64,000 bases of DNA, taken from the NCBI RefSeq assembly GCF_001306915.1, contig NZ_LJTC01000007.1, forward strand, positions 186,001-250,000, read 5' to 3'. Positions 54,963 through 62,585 of the stretch are shown here, one piece after another (position 1 is the first letter of the stretch; each line of letters starts with the position of its first letter). The notes beneath the pieces were generated by a model. It did not search any database. It was given only the letters and a program-made list of their open reading frames with translations, and was not told the origin of the DNA. A program made the translations under genes and the position numbers. Origin of the DNA: Pseudoalteromonas lipolytica (GTDB lineage: Bacteria > Pseudomonadota > Gammaproteobacteria > Enterobacterales > Alteromonadaceae).

Positions 54963-55727
54963 TTAAACAATGCGTAACAGCTGATCTTGACGCTCATCGA
55001 GCTCTTCGGCTGTTTTCATCAATTTAACTTGTAATTCAAATTGGCGTTGATTGCTGATCATATCGACCATTTCATGCACTGGGTTTACGTTCGACATTTC
55101 AAGCGTTCCCGACAGTACTTTTACGTTTGGTGAAATGTCACAAAAACCACAAAGGTCATTGACCAACATGTCTTCTTTTGGTCGAAATAAACCGTCATTG
55201 CCTTTTTCAAGCTGAGTGTTATCAGCCTCAATCACTTTTAAGCGATCAACCACTTCCAAAAAGTTAGCAGGCGCACCTTGCGGGCGAACCTGAATAGCGC
55301 CATCTTCACTAAACTCAACTTTTTCAATAGGCAATGGCAAAATGATTGGACCACCTTCGCCAATTACTTGACGGCCATGGCTCGTGATCAATGCGCCATC
55401 TGGAGTAATGTTTAATGTGCCAGTTTTGGTGTACGCCTCATTGCCGGATGCATCTTGTACGCTCAACCAACCACGGTCGCTCATCGCGATATCAAGCTCA
55501 CGGCCAGTTTCAACAAAACCACCCGATTCCATATTAGATCCTGGGCGTTCTTGCATTGCAAACACCCTAGATGGCAGACCTTCACCGAAGGCTTGCATAG
55601 AGCGAGCTTGTGCAAAATCAGCTTTAAAGCCAGTGGTGTTAGCATTAGCAAGATTGTTGGCCTTGAGCTCAAGACCTCGCAAACTTTGCTTAGCACCCGA
55701 CATGGCAATGTAGACCATTTTGTCCAT
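54963..55727 (-). CDS. flgF: Proximal rod protein FlgF
   Basis: FlgF is a rod subunit. The N-terminal rod motif (MDKMVYIAMSGAKQSLRGLE, then NNLANANTTGFKADFAQARS) and the C-terminal motif (MSNVNPVHEMVDMISNQRQF) are present. It is 254 residues. A near-consensus sigma-54 site and the flgE terminator lie upstream, so it starts a separate flgF-G-H-I unit. An unusual CGFCD segment lies in the C-terminal third. Confidence 0.95.
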   Translation of the reverse strand: MDKMVYIAMSGAKQSLRGLELKANNLANANTTGFKADFAQARSMQAFGEGLPSRVFAMQERPGSNMESGGFVETGRELDIAMSDRGWLSVQDASGNEAYTKTGTLNITPDGALITSHGRQVIGEGGPIILPLPIEKVEFSEDGAIQVRPQGAPANFLEVVDRLKVIEADNTQLEKGNDGLFRPKEDMLVNDLCGFCDISPNVKVLSGTLEMSNVNPVHEMVDMISNQRQFELQVKLMKTAEELDERQDQLLRIV

Positions 55728-55762
55728 AACATTGACTCACTAAAAATACGATAATTAAGAAA

Positions 55763-55779
55763 TGCAATAAAAGTGCCAA
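55763..55779 (-). promoter_or_regulatory. Sigma-54 promoter for flgF-G-H-I
   Basis: The minus strand reads TTGGCACTTTTATTGCA (GG-N10-GC) in the flgE-flgF gap, 36 bp before the flgF ATG. Confidence 0.85.
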
Positions 55780-55822
55780 AGTAAAATTGACGCTAAAATA
55801 GAAGAGAAAAATGAAAGTAAGA

Positions 55823-55857
55823 ATGAAAAAAGGCTGCCAATAGAGGAAGCAGCCTTC
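55823..55857 (-). terminator. Terminator after flgE
   Basis: On the minus strand AAGGCTGC, an 11-nt loop, then GCAGCCTT and a run of T. It lies 30 nt after the flgE stop and ends the flgB-C-D-E transcript. Confidence 0.85.
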
Positions 55858-55886
55858 GTGTCGGATTAAGCTTAGAACCGTTAAGA

Positions 55887-57254
55887 TTAACGGATCTGTA
55901 GGATGTTTTGTTGTAGTGTTGAGTTAACCTCAAGCGCACGTGAATTTGCTTGGAAGTTACGCTGAGCACTAATTAAGTCAACAAGTTCATTGGTTAAGTT
56001 AACGTTTGATTGCTCAAGCGCTGATGAGTTAATTGAACCTAGAGTACCTGAACCTGGTTCACCCGCAATCGGCTCACCTGACGTTAAACTCTTCTTCCAA
56101 GATGTATCACCAACTTGTTGCAAGCCCTGTGAATTAGAGAAGCGCACCATAGCAACTTGACCTAGGAACGACGTATCTCCATTACTGTATGACGCAACAA
56201 TTTTACCGTCAGAACCGATATCAATTCCTGATAGACGACCTACAGTCGCACCATCTTGCTCTAATGCTTTTACTTCAAAGTTACTTGCGTATTGAGTTGG
56301 AACTTTATTTGCTGTTGCCGCTTCATCACGCCAGTTAATAGTCACATCATCAGGGAAACTTGCACCATTCGAAAGTAAATCAGAAAGGCCTGTCGCAGCA
56401 CCTAAACCACTCGGTAACGTTAATGGATTAAATGTTGTATCAGTATTCGCTGTACCATCTGTACTTTGTGGTAAGCCACTGGCATCAAACTGAAAAGTTG
56501 ATAATGGTGTATAAGGTGTTGTGGTTTGCTCAACACCTGTTGCATCAAATGGCTTTTCATCTAATGTAGCGTATACTTCCCACTCATTTTCATTACCAGT
56601 CACTGTAGAATCAGTTTTCACAAAGAAGAACTGTAGAATATGCGGTTCACCTAATGAGTCATACACCGTTGTCGATGTAGAGCTGTTATAAGTTGCACTT
56701 GTTTCTGGATCGAATGGTGTCACAGTTGGCGCAGAGGCACGTGAATCAAGGTTAAATGACGAATAAACATTCGTGGTTGCACGTGGTGAACCTGATGCAT
56801 CTGGAATTTGTAGCGCAGAAGATGTACTTAAGCTTACAGAGGTTGTGTCACCGGTTGCTTCATCAACAGGGAAACCTTGTAAGTAATTACCGCTCGCATC
56901 CACAATAAAGTTATCTTTATTAAGTTTGAACGCACCAGCACGCGTGTAAGTAAAATCTTGTGCACCTAAGTCATTCGCCATTGCGAAATAACCTTCACCA
57001 GTAATTGCTAAATCAAGTGAGTTATTTGTGAAAGAGAGTGAACCTTGGTGGAATTGTTGTGCCACCATTGTTGTTCTTACACCGTCACCATTTTTTGTTT
57101 TACCAGAACTAAATACTGATGATGCGTATACATCAGCGAACTCTGCACGAGACTCTTTAAAGCCCGTAGTGTTAACGTTAGCAATATTATTTGCTGTTAC
57201 GTCTAAATCTTTTTGTGCGGCTGCTAAGCCTGTTAATGCAATATTGAAGCTCAT
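55887..57254 (-). CDS. flgE: Hook protein FlgE
   Basis: FlgE is the hook subunit. The N-terminal motif (MSFNIALTGLAAAQKDLDVT, ANNIANVNTTGFKESRAEFA) and the C-terminal motif (QSNVNLTNELVDLISAQRNF, ANSRALEVNSTLQQNILQIR) are present, with the variable hook domains between them. It is 455 residues. It lies 51 nt after flgD and is followed by a terminator. Confidence 0.96.
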   Translation of the reverse strand: MSFNIALTGLAAAQKDLDVTANNIANVNTTGFKESRAEFADVYASSVFSSGKTKNGDGVRTTMVAQQFHQGSLSFTNNSLDLAITGEGYFAMANDLGAQDFTYTRAGAFKLNKDNFIVDASGNYLQGFPVDEATGDTTSVSLSTSSALQIPDASGSPRATTNVYSSFNLDSRASAPTVTPFDPETSATYNSSTSTTVYDSLGEPHILQFFFVKTDSTVTGNENEWEVYATLDEKPFDATGVEQTTTPYTPLSTFQFDASGLPQSTDGTANTDTTFNPLTLPSGLGAATGLSDLLSNGASFPDDVTINWRDEAATANKVPTQYASNFEVKALEQDGATVGRLSGIDIGSDGKIVASYSNGDTSFLGQVAMVRFSNSQGLQQVGDTSWKKSLTSGEPIAGEPGSGTLGSINSSALEQSNVNLTNELVDLISAQRNFQANSRALEVNSTLQQNILQIR

Positions 57255-57305
57255 AACTCACCTCTAACCTATCTCTTAGCCTAAGCTAACCCAAACCTTT
57301 TATAC

Positions 57306-57989
57306 TTATGCGATTTCAGCTATATCAGTTAGCCTAACCGCACCCTCTTTTGTATTTACGATAATGCCGCTTGCGCCATTAATATTGACACTTTCAATAT
57401 TCTTAAAGGTCGCCATAGGCATACTGCTGTAGTCTCCATTTACAAAGCCTTCAGCACTGATGTCATACTCGCCTTCAGGGAGCACATTGCCATCGTTATC
57501 TTTACCATCCCACTCAAAACGCAGTGCGCCCGCAGACTGAGAACCTAATTCAATGGTTCGTACTAACTGACCTGAAGAATCTGTTATTCTTAGCGTTAAA
57601 GATTCAACGGCTGTCTCAGCAACCACCGACCCTTTAGCAAGGTTTTCACCGTCAAAGTCAATGGTGTCAGACTCTAATAACGCTTGCTTACCAACCAAAG
57701 TGGAAGCCTGTAACGCAGAATTTGATGTCATTGATGCAGTCAGTGAGTCAAACTTCTCGTTTAAGTTTGAAATACCTTCAGCCATAGTAAAGTTCGTCAT
57801 CTGCGCGATCATTTGATCGTTATCAGCAGGGTTACTCGGATCCTGGAACGACAACTGCTGTGTTAACAACGAAAAGAAATCTTCCTGAGAAAGTGTGTTG
57901 TTGTCTTCCTCAGTTGTTTGCGTATTGCTTTGATTCCAACGCAAGCTATCCATATAGGATGATGATGCAGAGCTGATGTCGTTACTCAT
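57306..57989 (-). CDS. flgD: Hook assembly (cap) protein FlgD
   Basis: FlgD caps the growing hook. The conserved N-terminal region (LSQEDFFSLLTQQLSFQDPS, NPADNDQMIAQMTNFTMAEG) and a C-terminal Ig/tudor-like domain (about residues 110-220, with LRFEWDGKDNDGNVLPEGEY) are clear. It is 227 residues. It lies between flgC and flgE. Confidence 0.95.
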   Translation of the reverse strand: MSNDISSASSSYMDSLRWNQSNTQTTEEDNNTLSQEDFFSLLTQQLSFQDPSNPADNDQMIAQMTNFTMAEGISNLNEKFDSLTASMTSNSALQASTLVGKQALLESDTIDFDGENLAKGSVVAETAVESLTLRITDSSGQLVRTIELGSQSAGALRFEWDGKDNDGNVLPEGEYDISAEGFVNGDYSSMPMATFKNIESVNINGASGIIVNTKEGAVRLTDIAEIA

Positions 57990-58002
57990 AACTTATCCTC
58001 GA

Positions 58003-58434
58003 TTACCGTTGTCCTAACAACAGTGTTTTACTTAACATTTGCTTAGCTGCATCAGCAACTTGCACATTTGTTTGGTAAGAGCGAGAGGCAGAAATCATAT
58101 TTGCCATTTCTTCTACAACATTAACGTTAGGTTTGTAGATATAACCATTTTCATCCGCACTTGGGTGATTCGGGTTATATTCAATTTGTAGCGGCTTATC
58201 GCTCTCTACAATACCTAAAACTTTAACGCCTACAGAAGAGCCCTGAGGATTGCTTTGCGATGCTGACGCTTTGGTCAACTCTGCAGCAAAAACAGGATGG
58301 CGCGCTCGGTATGTCTGGTCTTGGCTAGAGCTAATCGTGTTTGCATTCGAAATATTACTCGCTGTGGTATTTAAGCGCACATTTTGTGCACTCATACCCG
58401 TGCCTGAAATATCAAAAACATTATATAAACTCAT
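58003..58434 (-). CDS. flgC: Proximal rod protein FlgC
   Basis: FlgC is a proximal-rod subunit. It has the rod motif (MSLYNVFDISGTGMSAQNVR, then TTASNISNANT) and the C-terminal motif (NVVEEMANMISASRSYQTNV, QVADAAKQMLSKTLLLGQ). It is 143 residues. It lies 2 nt after flgB. Confidence 0.95.
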   Translation of the reverse strand: MSLYNVFDISGTGMSAQNVRLNTTASNISNANTISSSQDQTYRARHPVFAAELTKASASQSNPQGSSVGVKVLGIVESDKPLQIEYNPNHPSADENGYIYKPNVNVVEEMANMISASRSYQTNVQVADAAKQMLSKTLLLGQR

Positions 58435-58436
58435 GA

Positions 58437-58847
58437 TTAAGCTCCTTGACTACCGAGGGCTTTTTTAAGGCCTTTAATTTTACTACTCATAAATTGCAGG
58501 CTTGCCTGATACTCTAATGAGTTCTGTACATACAAGTTTCGTTCCACTTGTATATCTACAGAGTTACCATCGCCTGTATCTGCTTGATTTGGCGTACGAA
58601 ACATTTCTGCACCGCCAACAAAACGGCTGCCTCCGGCAATATGTTTAGCATCGGTTCTTACCATGCTATTGCCGCCTTGTTGGTTGCTTTTTGCCGCTTT
58701 TAATGCAGAGGCAAAATCAATGTCTTTCGCTTTATAGCCCGGCGTATCAGCATTAGCGATATTGGTCGCTAATAACTCAGCGCGTTGTGAACGGATCAAC
58801 ATTGCATGGGGGTGAACACCAAATGCTTTATCAAAACTGATAGCCAT
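58437..58847 (-). CDS. flgB: Proximal rod protein FlgB
   Basis: FlgB is the first proximal-rod subunit. Motifs: AISFDKAFGVHPHAMLIRSQ, LLATNIANADTPGYKAKDID and the C-terminal VQNSLEYQASLQFMSSKIKG. I start at the ATG at 58847, with GGAG 6 nt before it, giving 136 residues; the longer in-frame reading to 58955 would run through the sigma-54 site. It is the first gene of flgB-C-D-E. Confidence 0.95.
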   Translation of the reverse strand: MAISFDKAFGVHPHAMLIRSQRAELLATNIANADTPGYKAKDIDFASALKAAKSNQQGGNSMVRTDAKHIAGGSRFVGGAEMFRTPNQADTGDGNSVDIQVERNLYVQNSLEYQASLQFMSSKIKGLKKALGSQGA

Positions 58848-58882
58848 AACCATCTCCAAAAAATTGACTCTAGAGTGATTAA

Positions 58883-58899
58883 TGCAAAAGCTAAGCCAA
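58883..58899 (-). promoter_or_regulatory. Sigma-54 promoter for flgB-C-D-E
   Basis: The minus strand reads TTGGCTTAGCTTTTGCA (GG-N10-GC), 36 bp before the flgB ATG. Confidence 0.8.
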
Positions 58900-58948
58900 T
58901 AATGAAGGGGATATTTTATTTGCGTAAGATATTGAATAATAGATAAAT

Positions 58949-58975
58949 TTAGCAACCTAAGAACTAGGTTGCTAA
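58949..58975 (-). terminator. Terminator after cheR
   Basis: Arms TTAGCAACCTA and TAGGTTGCTAA (11 bp, 5-nt loop) just after the cheR stop, followed on the minus strand by AT-rich sequence. It separates cheV-cheR from the flgB operon. Confidence 0.7.
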
Positions 58976-58982
58976 GAAAGGT

Positions 58983-59813
58983 TTACTTTTTCTGGTAGAT
59001 GATGCCTGGATTACAACGAACCATCTCAAAGCTATCACTTAAGCCCGCCATTGATTCTGACGCACCTAAAAAGAGGTAACCTTTAGGGTTTAGGGCTTGA
59101 GCAAATTGCGAGATAATTTTAGCTTTTACCTCTGGTGAGAAGTAAATGAGCACGTTACGGCAAAATATAATGTCAAACTTGCCCATTAAAGCGTATGAAT
59201 CCAGTAAGTTAAGGTGTCTAAAGCTGACCATTTTACGTATAGGGTCAATGACTTGAGCCATTCCATTGCCGCTGTCTTTAAAGAACTTTTGACGGCGTTC
59301 CATCGACAAACCACGCGCAAGCGCTAGCGAGTCATACTCAGCGTTTTTGCACATATCAAGCATGGTATTAGAGATATCAGTGCCGATTATTTGCGCCCCC
59401 ATCTTTAATACACCTGGGTTTTTTGACTGAAACTCGGCAACCGACATGGCAATTGAATACGGCTCTTGTCCTGATGAACTTGCCGCTGACCATATTTTTA
59501 ATGGTCTACGCACATCTTTAAGCTCAGGAAATAATTTCGTTTTCAATAACTCAAACGGATACTGGTCACGAAACCAAAGCGTTTCATTGGTTGTCATTGC
59601 ATCAACCACAGCGGCACGAAGCTGCCTCTCATGAGGACTCAGTGTTTTACTTACCAACTGCGATAAAGACTCGACATTAAAACGCGCCATAAGTGGAGCG
59701 AGACGGCTTTTAACTAAATAAAGTTTATTATCGCCAAGCACAATGCCGCATTGTTGCTCTAAAAAAGAGCGAAATTGATCGTATTCGCTTTGTTGTAAAT
59801 GCTTATTTTCCAA
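58983..59813 (-). CDS. cheR: Chemotaxis protein methyltransferase CheR
   Basis: CheR methylates glutamates of chemoreceptors with SAM for adaptation. The N-terminal helical domain (about residues 10-75) precedes the SAM domain, with KIWSAASSSGQEPYSIAMSV as the binding motif, IIGTDISNTML and FCRNVLIYFSPEVKAKII. It is 276 residues. It is 21 nt after cheV, and the pair sits next to flgB, as is common in Vibrio and Alteromonadales. Confidence 0.95.
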   Translation of the reverse strand: MENKHLQQSEYDQFRSFLEQQCGIVLGDNKLYLVKSRLAPLMARFNVESLSQLVSKTLSPHERQLRAAVVDAMTTNETLWFRDQYPFELLKTKLFPELKDVRRPLKIWSAASSSGQEPYSIAMSVAEFQSKNPGVLKMGAQIIGTDISNTMLDMCKNAEYDSLALARGLSMERRQKFFKDSGNGMAQVIDPIRKMVSFRHLNLLDSYALMGKFDIIFCRNVLIYFSPEVKAKIISQFAQALNPKGYLFLGASESMAGLSDSFEMVRCNPGIIYQKK

Positions 59814-59834
59814 AGTAATACCACCTATAAACTA

Positions 59835-60767
59835 TTAATCACAATGAACCCATTTTTTTACAGCAGTCGCTAGTTCATCTGGGTTAAATTTAGCAATAAA
59901 ATCGTCAGCTCCCACTTTCTCAATCATTGCTTGGTTGAATACACCACTTAAAGAAGTATGTAAGATCACATGCAAAGGTGATAATTTTGGATCGGCCTTT
60001 ATCTCGGCGGTTAAGGTATAGCCATCCATTTCTGGCATTTCAACATCTGAAATTAATAAGCCAACTCGCTCAGTAATATCGTTCTGGCAATCAAGTTGAG
60101 CTATTTCTCTTAGTCTTAGTAAGGCCTCTTTGCCATTTTTAGCAAGCTCAGTTTGTACACCAAGTGGCTCAAGCGCTCGTTTTACTTGATTTCTCGCGAC
60201 AGCAGAGTCATCAGCAATAAAGACGATTCTTTCACCTAAATCTTTCTGGAACTCACCTTCACCAACAACATCTGCGCTAACTTCAGTGTTCACTGGGCAG
60301 ATTTCATTTAGGATCTTTTCAACATCCAAAATCTCAACCAGTTCGTTTTCTATTTCTGTGACTGCTGTTAGGTAAGAATAACGTCCAGCTCCCGAAGGTG
60401 GTGGCATTATTTTTTCCCAGTTCATATTTACGATACGTTCTACACCACCAACCAAAAACCCTTGTACTGAACGGTTGTATTCGGCAATGATGATAAAGCT
60501 GTCTTTTATGTTTTCAATTGCAGGACCACCGACAGCCATTGATAAGTCAATAACAGAAATAGTTTGTCCACGAATATGCGCAACACCGCGAATATAGGCA
60601 TTTGATTTTGGCATGTTCGTAAGTGGCGGGCATTGCAAAACCTCTCTTACTTTAAACACGTTAATACCAAAGCGCTGACGCCCTCTGAGTTTGAATAATA
60701 GTAATTCAAGGCGGTTTTGCCCAACCAACTGAGTTCGCTGGTTAACTGAGTCTAAAATGCCTGCCAT
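59835..60767 (-). CDS. cheV: Chemotaxis coupling protein CheV (CheW-receiver fusion)
   Basis: CheV links receptors to CheA and is itself phosphorylated. The CheW-like domain (residues 15-165, with FGINVFKVREVLQCPPLTNM and RGQTISVIDLSMA) is fused to a receiver domain (about 180-305, with IVFIADDSAVARNQVKRAL and LLISDVEMPEMDGYTLTAEI, where the Asp of SDVEMP is the acceptor). It is 310 residues. It is divergent from flgA. Confidence 0.95.
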   Translation of the reverse strand: MAGILDSVNQRTQLVGQNRLELLLFKLRGRQRFGINVFKVREVLQCPPLTNMPKSNAYIRGVAHIRGQTISVIDLSMAVGGPAIENIKDSFIIIAEYNRSVQGFLVGGVERIVNMNWEKIMPPPSGAGRYSYLTAVTEIENELVEILDVEKILNEICPVNTEVSADVVGEGEFQKDLGERIVFIADDSAVARNQVKRALEPLGVQTELAKNGKEALLRLREIAQLDCQNDITERVGLLISDVEMPEMDGYTLTAEIKADPKLSPLHVILHTSLSGVFNQAMIEKVGADDFIAKFNPDELATAVKKWVHCD

Positions 60768-60796
60768 TTCAATCTCCTAAAGATAAACAATCAGAG

Positions 60797-60813
60797 CTGG
60801 AACAATAATTGCC
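60797..60813 (+). promoter_or_regulatory. Sigma-54 promoter for flgA
   Basis: The plus strand reads CTGGAACAATAATTGCC, with GG and GC 10 bp apart, about 97 bp before the flgA ATG. It is a weaker match than the other seven sites, but the spacing is exact. Confidence 0.6.
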
Positions 60814-60909
60814 TTCTTTGTGTTAAAGCTACATAAGGTTACGAAGCGTCTGTTTTTTGACGCAAAATATTTATACCTTGTTTTCAACAATAAGCATAGT
60901 CGAAACAAT

Positions 60910-61614
60910 ATGAGTTTGTTAAAAAAAAGCCGAAGATACAGTGTTTTTTATTTTCTTTCTAGCCTGTTGTTTGCAACACAACTACAAGCAGAAGTCTATA
61001 ACAACGAGCAACTTCAACAGATCGCTGTTGATTTTGTGAGTGAACACATGCCTGACTTGAACACAACACCACAGATAAGCGCTTTGCCTCTGGATAGTCG
61101 CATTCCTGATAGGTTATGTGAGTCGCCATTAAACAAAGAGTTACCAACAGAGCCTCCTTTTAATCGGCAGGTCACGGTACAACTTAAGTGCCAAGACATA
61201 AATAGTTGGACCCAATACGTTCACGTTAGAATTATAGAACTTGAGCCAGTCGTTGTTGTTACAACGAGTCTTACTCGAGGTGAAGTTATTCGTGCCGAAC
61301 ATTTACGCCTAGAAATGAAACCTAAGCAATTTGTTAGAACGCAATACGTACAAGATGAGTCTATACTTATTGGCAGTCGCAGTAAGCGAAATTTACGCGG
61401 TGGTACACCTATTGTTATGAGCCAAGTTTGCATGGTTTGCAAAGGCGATAACGTAACTATCTATGCTTCGTTACGGGGCTTAAGGATCAAAACAACCGGA
61501 ATTGCGCTAGAAGATGGCACGTTAGACGAATTAGTACGTGTAAAAAATAAAAAATCAGGTAAAGTATTAAATGCGCGTGTGGATGGAGTCGAGTCTGTAC
61601 AGGTAAATATTTAA
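60910..61614 (+). CDS. flgA: P-ring assembly chaperone FlgA
   Basis: FlgA is a periplasmic chaperone for P-ring (FlgI) assembly. I start at the ATG at 60910, which gives a signal peptide (basic start, FYFLSSLLFATQLQA, cleavage before EVYNN); the open frame upstream to 60820 has no role. The SAF-like domain is at the C-terminus (TSLTRGEVIRAEHLRLEMKP, RGGTPIVMSQVCMVCKGDNV). The mature protein is about 207 residues, near usual. It is divergent from cheV and followed by flgMN. Confidence 0.93.
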   Translation: MSLLKKSRRYSVFYFLSSLLFATQLQAEVYNNEQLQQIAVDFVSEHMPDLNTTPQISALPLDSRIPDRLCESPLNKELPTEPPFNRQVTVQLKCQDINSWTQYVHVRIIELEPVVVVTTSLTRGEVIRAEHLRLEMKPKQFVRTQYVQDESILIGSRSKRNLRGGTPIVMSQVCMVCKGDNVTIYASLRGLRIKTTGIALEDGTLDELVRVKNKKSGKVLNARVDGVESVQVNI

Positions 61615-61630
61615 TTTTAACTATTTATGC

Positions 61631-61657
61631 TAAAGTATCCGCTGTGCCCGCCGATAT
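61631..61657 (+). promoter_or_regulatory. Sigma-28 (FliA) promoter for flgM-flgN
   Basis: TAAAGTAT, 11 bp, then GCCGATAT: close to the TAAAGTTT-N11-GCCGATAA consensus with exact spacing. It lies in the flgA-flgM gap, so FliA can drive its own anti-sigma factor. Confidence 0.85.
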
Positions 61658-61693
61658 AAAGGCATAAGTTGGGTAATGTATAGGTCAAAAATT

Positions 61694-62014
61694 ATGGTAA
61701 GCAATGTCAATAATGGTCAACAACAGCCTTCTGTGTTGACAAATACCAAGCAAAAAAAGCTTGATTTACAAAAAGATAATGCTAATGCAGCTGCTGCTAA
61801 ATCAGCCGCACCTAAAGCAAGTGCAGATTCTGTCAGTTTAACACCTCAGGCAAAGCAGCTTAAATCACTGCAAGAAAAAGCAGAGCAGTCTTCTGGTTTT
61901 GATAGCAATAAAGTGGCTGAGCTGAAAAAAGCGATCAGCGAAGGTAAATACCAAATTGATGCTGAAAAGCTAGCAAAGAACATCGCTGCATTCGAGTTTG
62001 ATGTCTATGGCTGA
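61694..62014 (+). CDS. flgM: Anti-sigma-28 factor FlgM
   Basis: FlgM binds and silences FliA until it is exported through the finished hook. It is 106 residues, Ala/Lys/Gln-rich and unstructured at the N-terminus, with the conserved C-terminal part (DSVSLTPQAKQLKSLQEKAE, DSNKVAELKKAISEGKYQID, AEKLAKNIAAFE). The ATG at 61694 has an AGGT site; the longer frame start at 61676 is rejected. It overlaps flgN. Confidence 0.94.
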   Translation: MVSNVNNGQQQPSVLTNTKQKKLDLQKDNANAAAAKSAAPKASADSVSLTPQAKQLKSLQEKAEQSSGFDSNKVAELKKAISEGKYQIDAEKLAKNIAAFEFDVYG

Positions 62015-62438
62015 TCATAATCATTTAATAGCCAGCAAACTAACACAGCAAGTTTCGTGCTTGGAGTCTATTGCTGCGTTGTTAGATGATGAATTGACAG
62101 CCATTGCTGCAAAACGTGGCGAAGGATTAAAGAGTATTGCCCAACAAAAAATTTCTTTGCTCCAACAAATCCAAACCATAGATAAAGAAGTGCAAAAGCT
62201 TGTCGCGCACAACGAATCGCAAGATGATGACGTGAGTGCACTTATTAAGCAAGTTAACACTCTCCTAGCAAGCTGCAAAAAGAAAAACGATGTAAACGCC
62301 CATGCGGCTCACCAAGCACAGTTAAGTGTTAAACAACTTAAAGATATTCTAATCGGTGCGCCTTCATCGATGACCTACGACCAAGGCGGCAGCGTAATTC
62401 AAGGTGATAAAAAAATCGTCCACAATTTGAAAGCCTAA
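62001..62438 (+). CDS. flgN: FlgK/FlgL export chaperone FlgN
   Basis: FlgN is the cytoplasmic chaperone for FlgK and FlgL. It is a helical protein of 145 residues with the FlgN-typical opening (HLIASKLTQQVSCLESIAAL, LLDDELTAIAAKRGEGLKSI). Start is at ATG 62001 or 62007, both inside the end of flgM (overlap of 8-14 nt). The family is weakly conserved, so the flgM-flgN order supports the call. It ends at a strong terminator. Confidence 0.9.
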   Translation: MSMADHNHLIASKLTQQVSCLESIAALLDDELTAIAAKRGEGLKSIAQQKISLLQQIQTIDKEVQKLVAHNESQDDDVSALIKQVNTLLASCKKKNDVNAHAAHQAQLSVKQLKDILIGAPSSMTYDQGGSVIQGDKKIVHNLKA

Positions 62439-62457
62439 ACCCCAATATTATTCTTTT

Positions 62458-62496
62458 AAAAAAACGCGATAACTAAGTTAGTTATCGCGTTTTTTA
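62458..62496 (+). terminator. Terminator after flgMN
   Basis: Arms ACGCGATAAC and GTTATCGCGT (7-nt loop) with flanking A and T runs, 25 nt after the flgN stop. It is symmetric and may act on both strands. Confidence 0.9.
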
Positions 62497-62551
62497 ATGT
62501 TTGCTGAATTATACCAATCCACGATATCACTCAATTAAGCAAGGTACTGTA

Positions 62552-62577
62552 AGAAAAGCGCATTTCAGCGCTTTTCT
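62552..62577 (-). terminator. Terminator of the Ig-like protein gene
   Basis: Arms AGAAAAGCGC and GCGCTTTTCT with a 6-nt loop, 8 nt after the stop codon of the minus-strand gene. The minus strand continues with TTACAG, the plus strand with TTTATT, so it can end transcripts from both sides. Confidence 0.75.
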
Positions 62578-62585
62578 TTTATTGA

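Noticed and set aside
58848..58955. N-terminal extension of flgB
   Set aside because: The extension would be translated across the sigma-54 promoter, and the family N-terminus plus GGAG site fit the ATG at 58847.
60820..60909. N-terminal extension of flgA
   Set aside because: The signal peptide begins at the ATG at 60910; the upstream codons would mask it.
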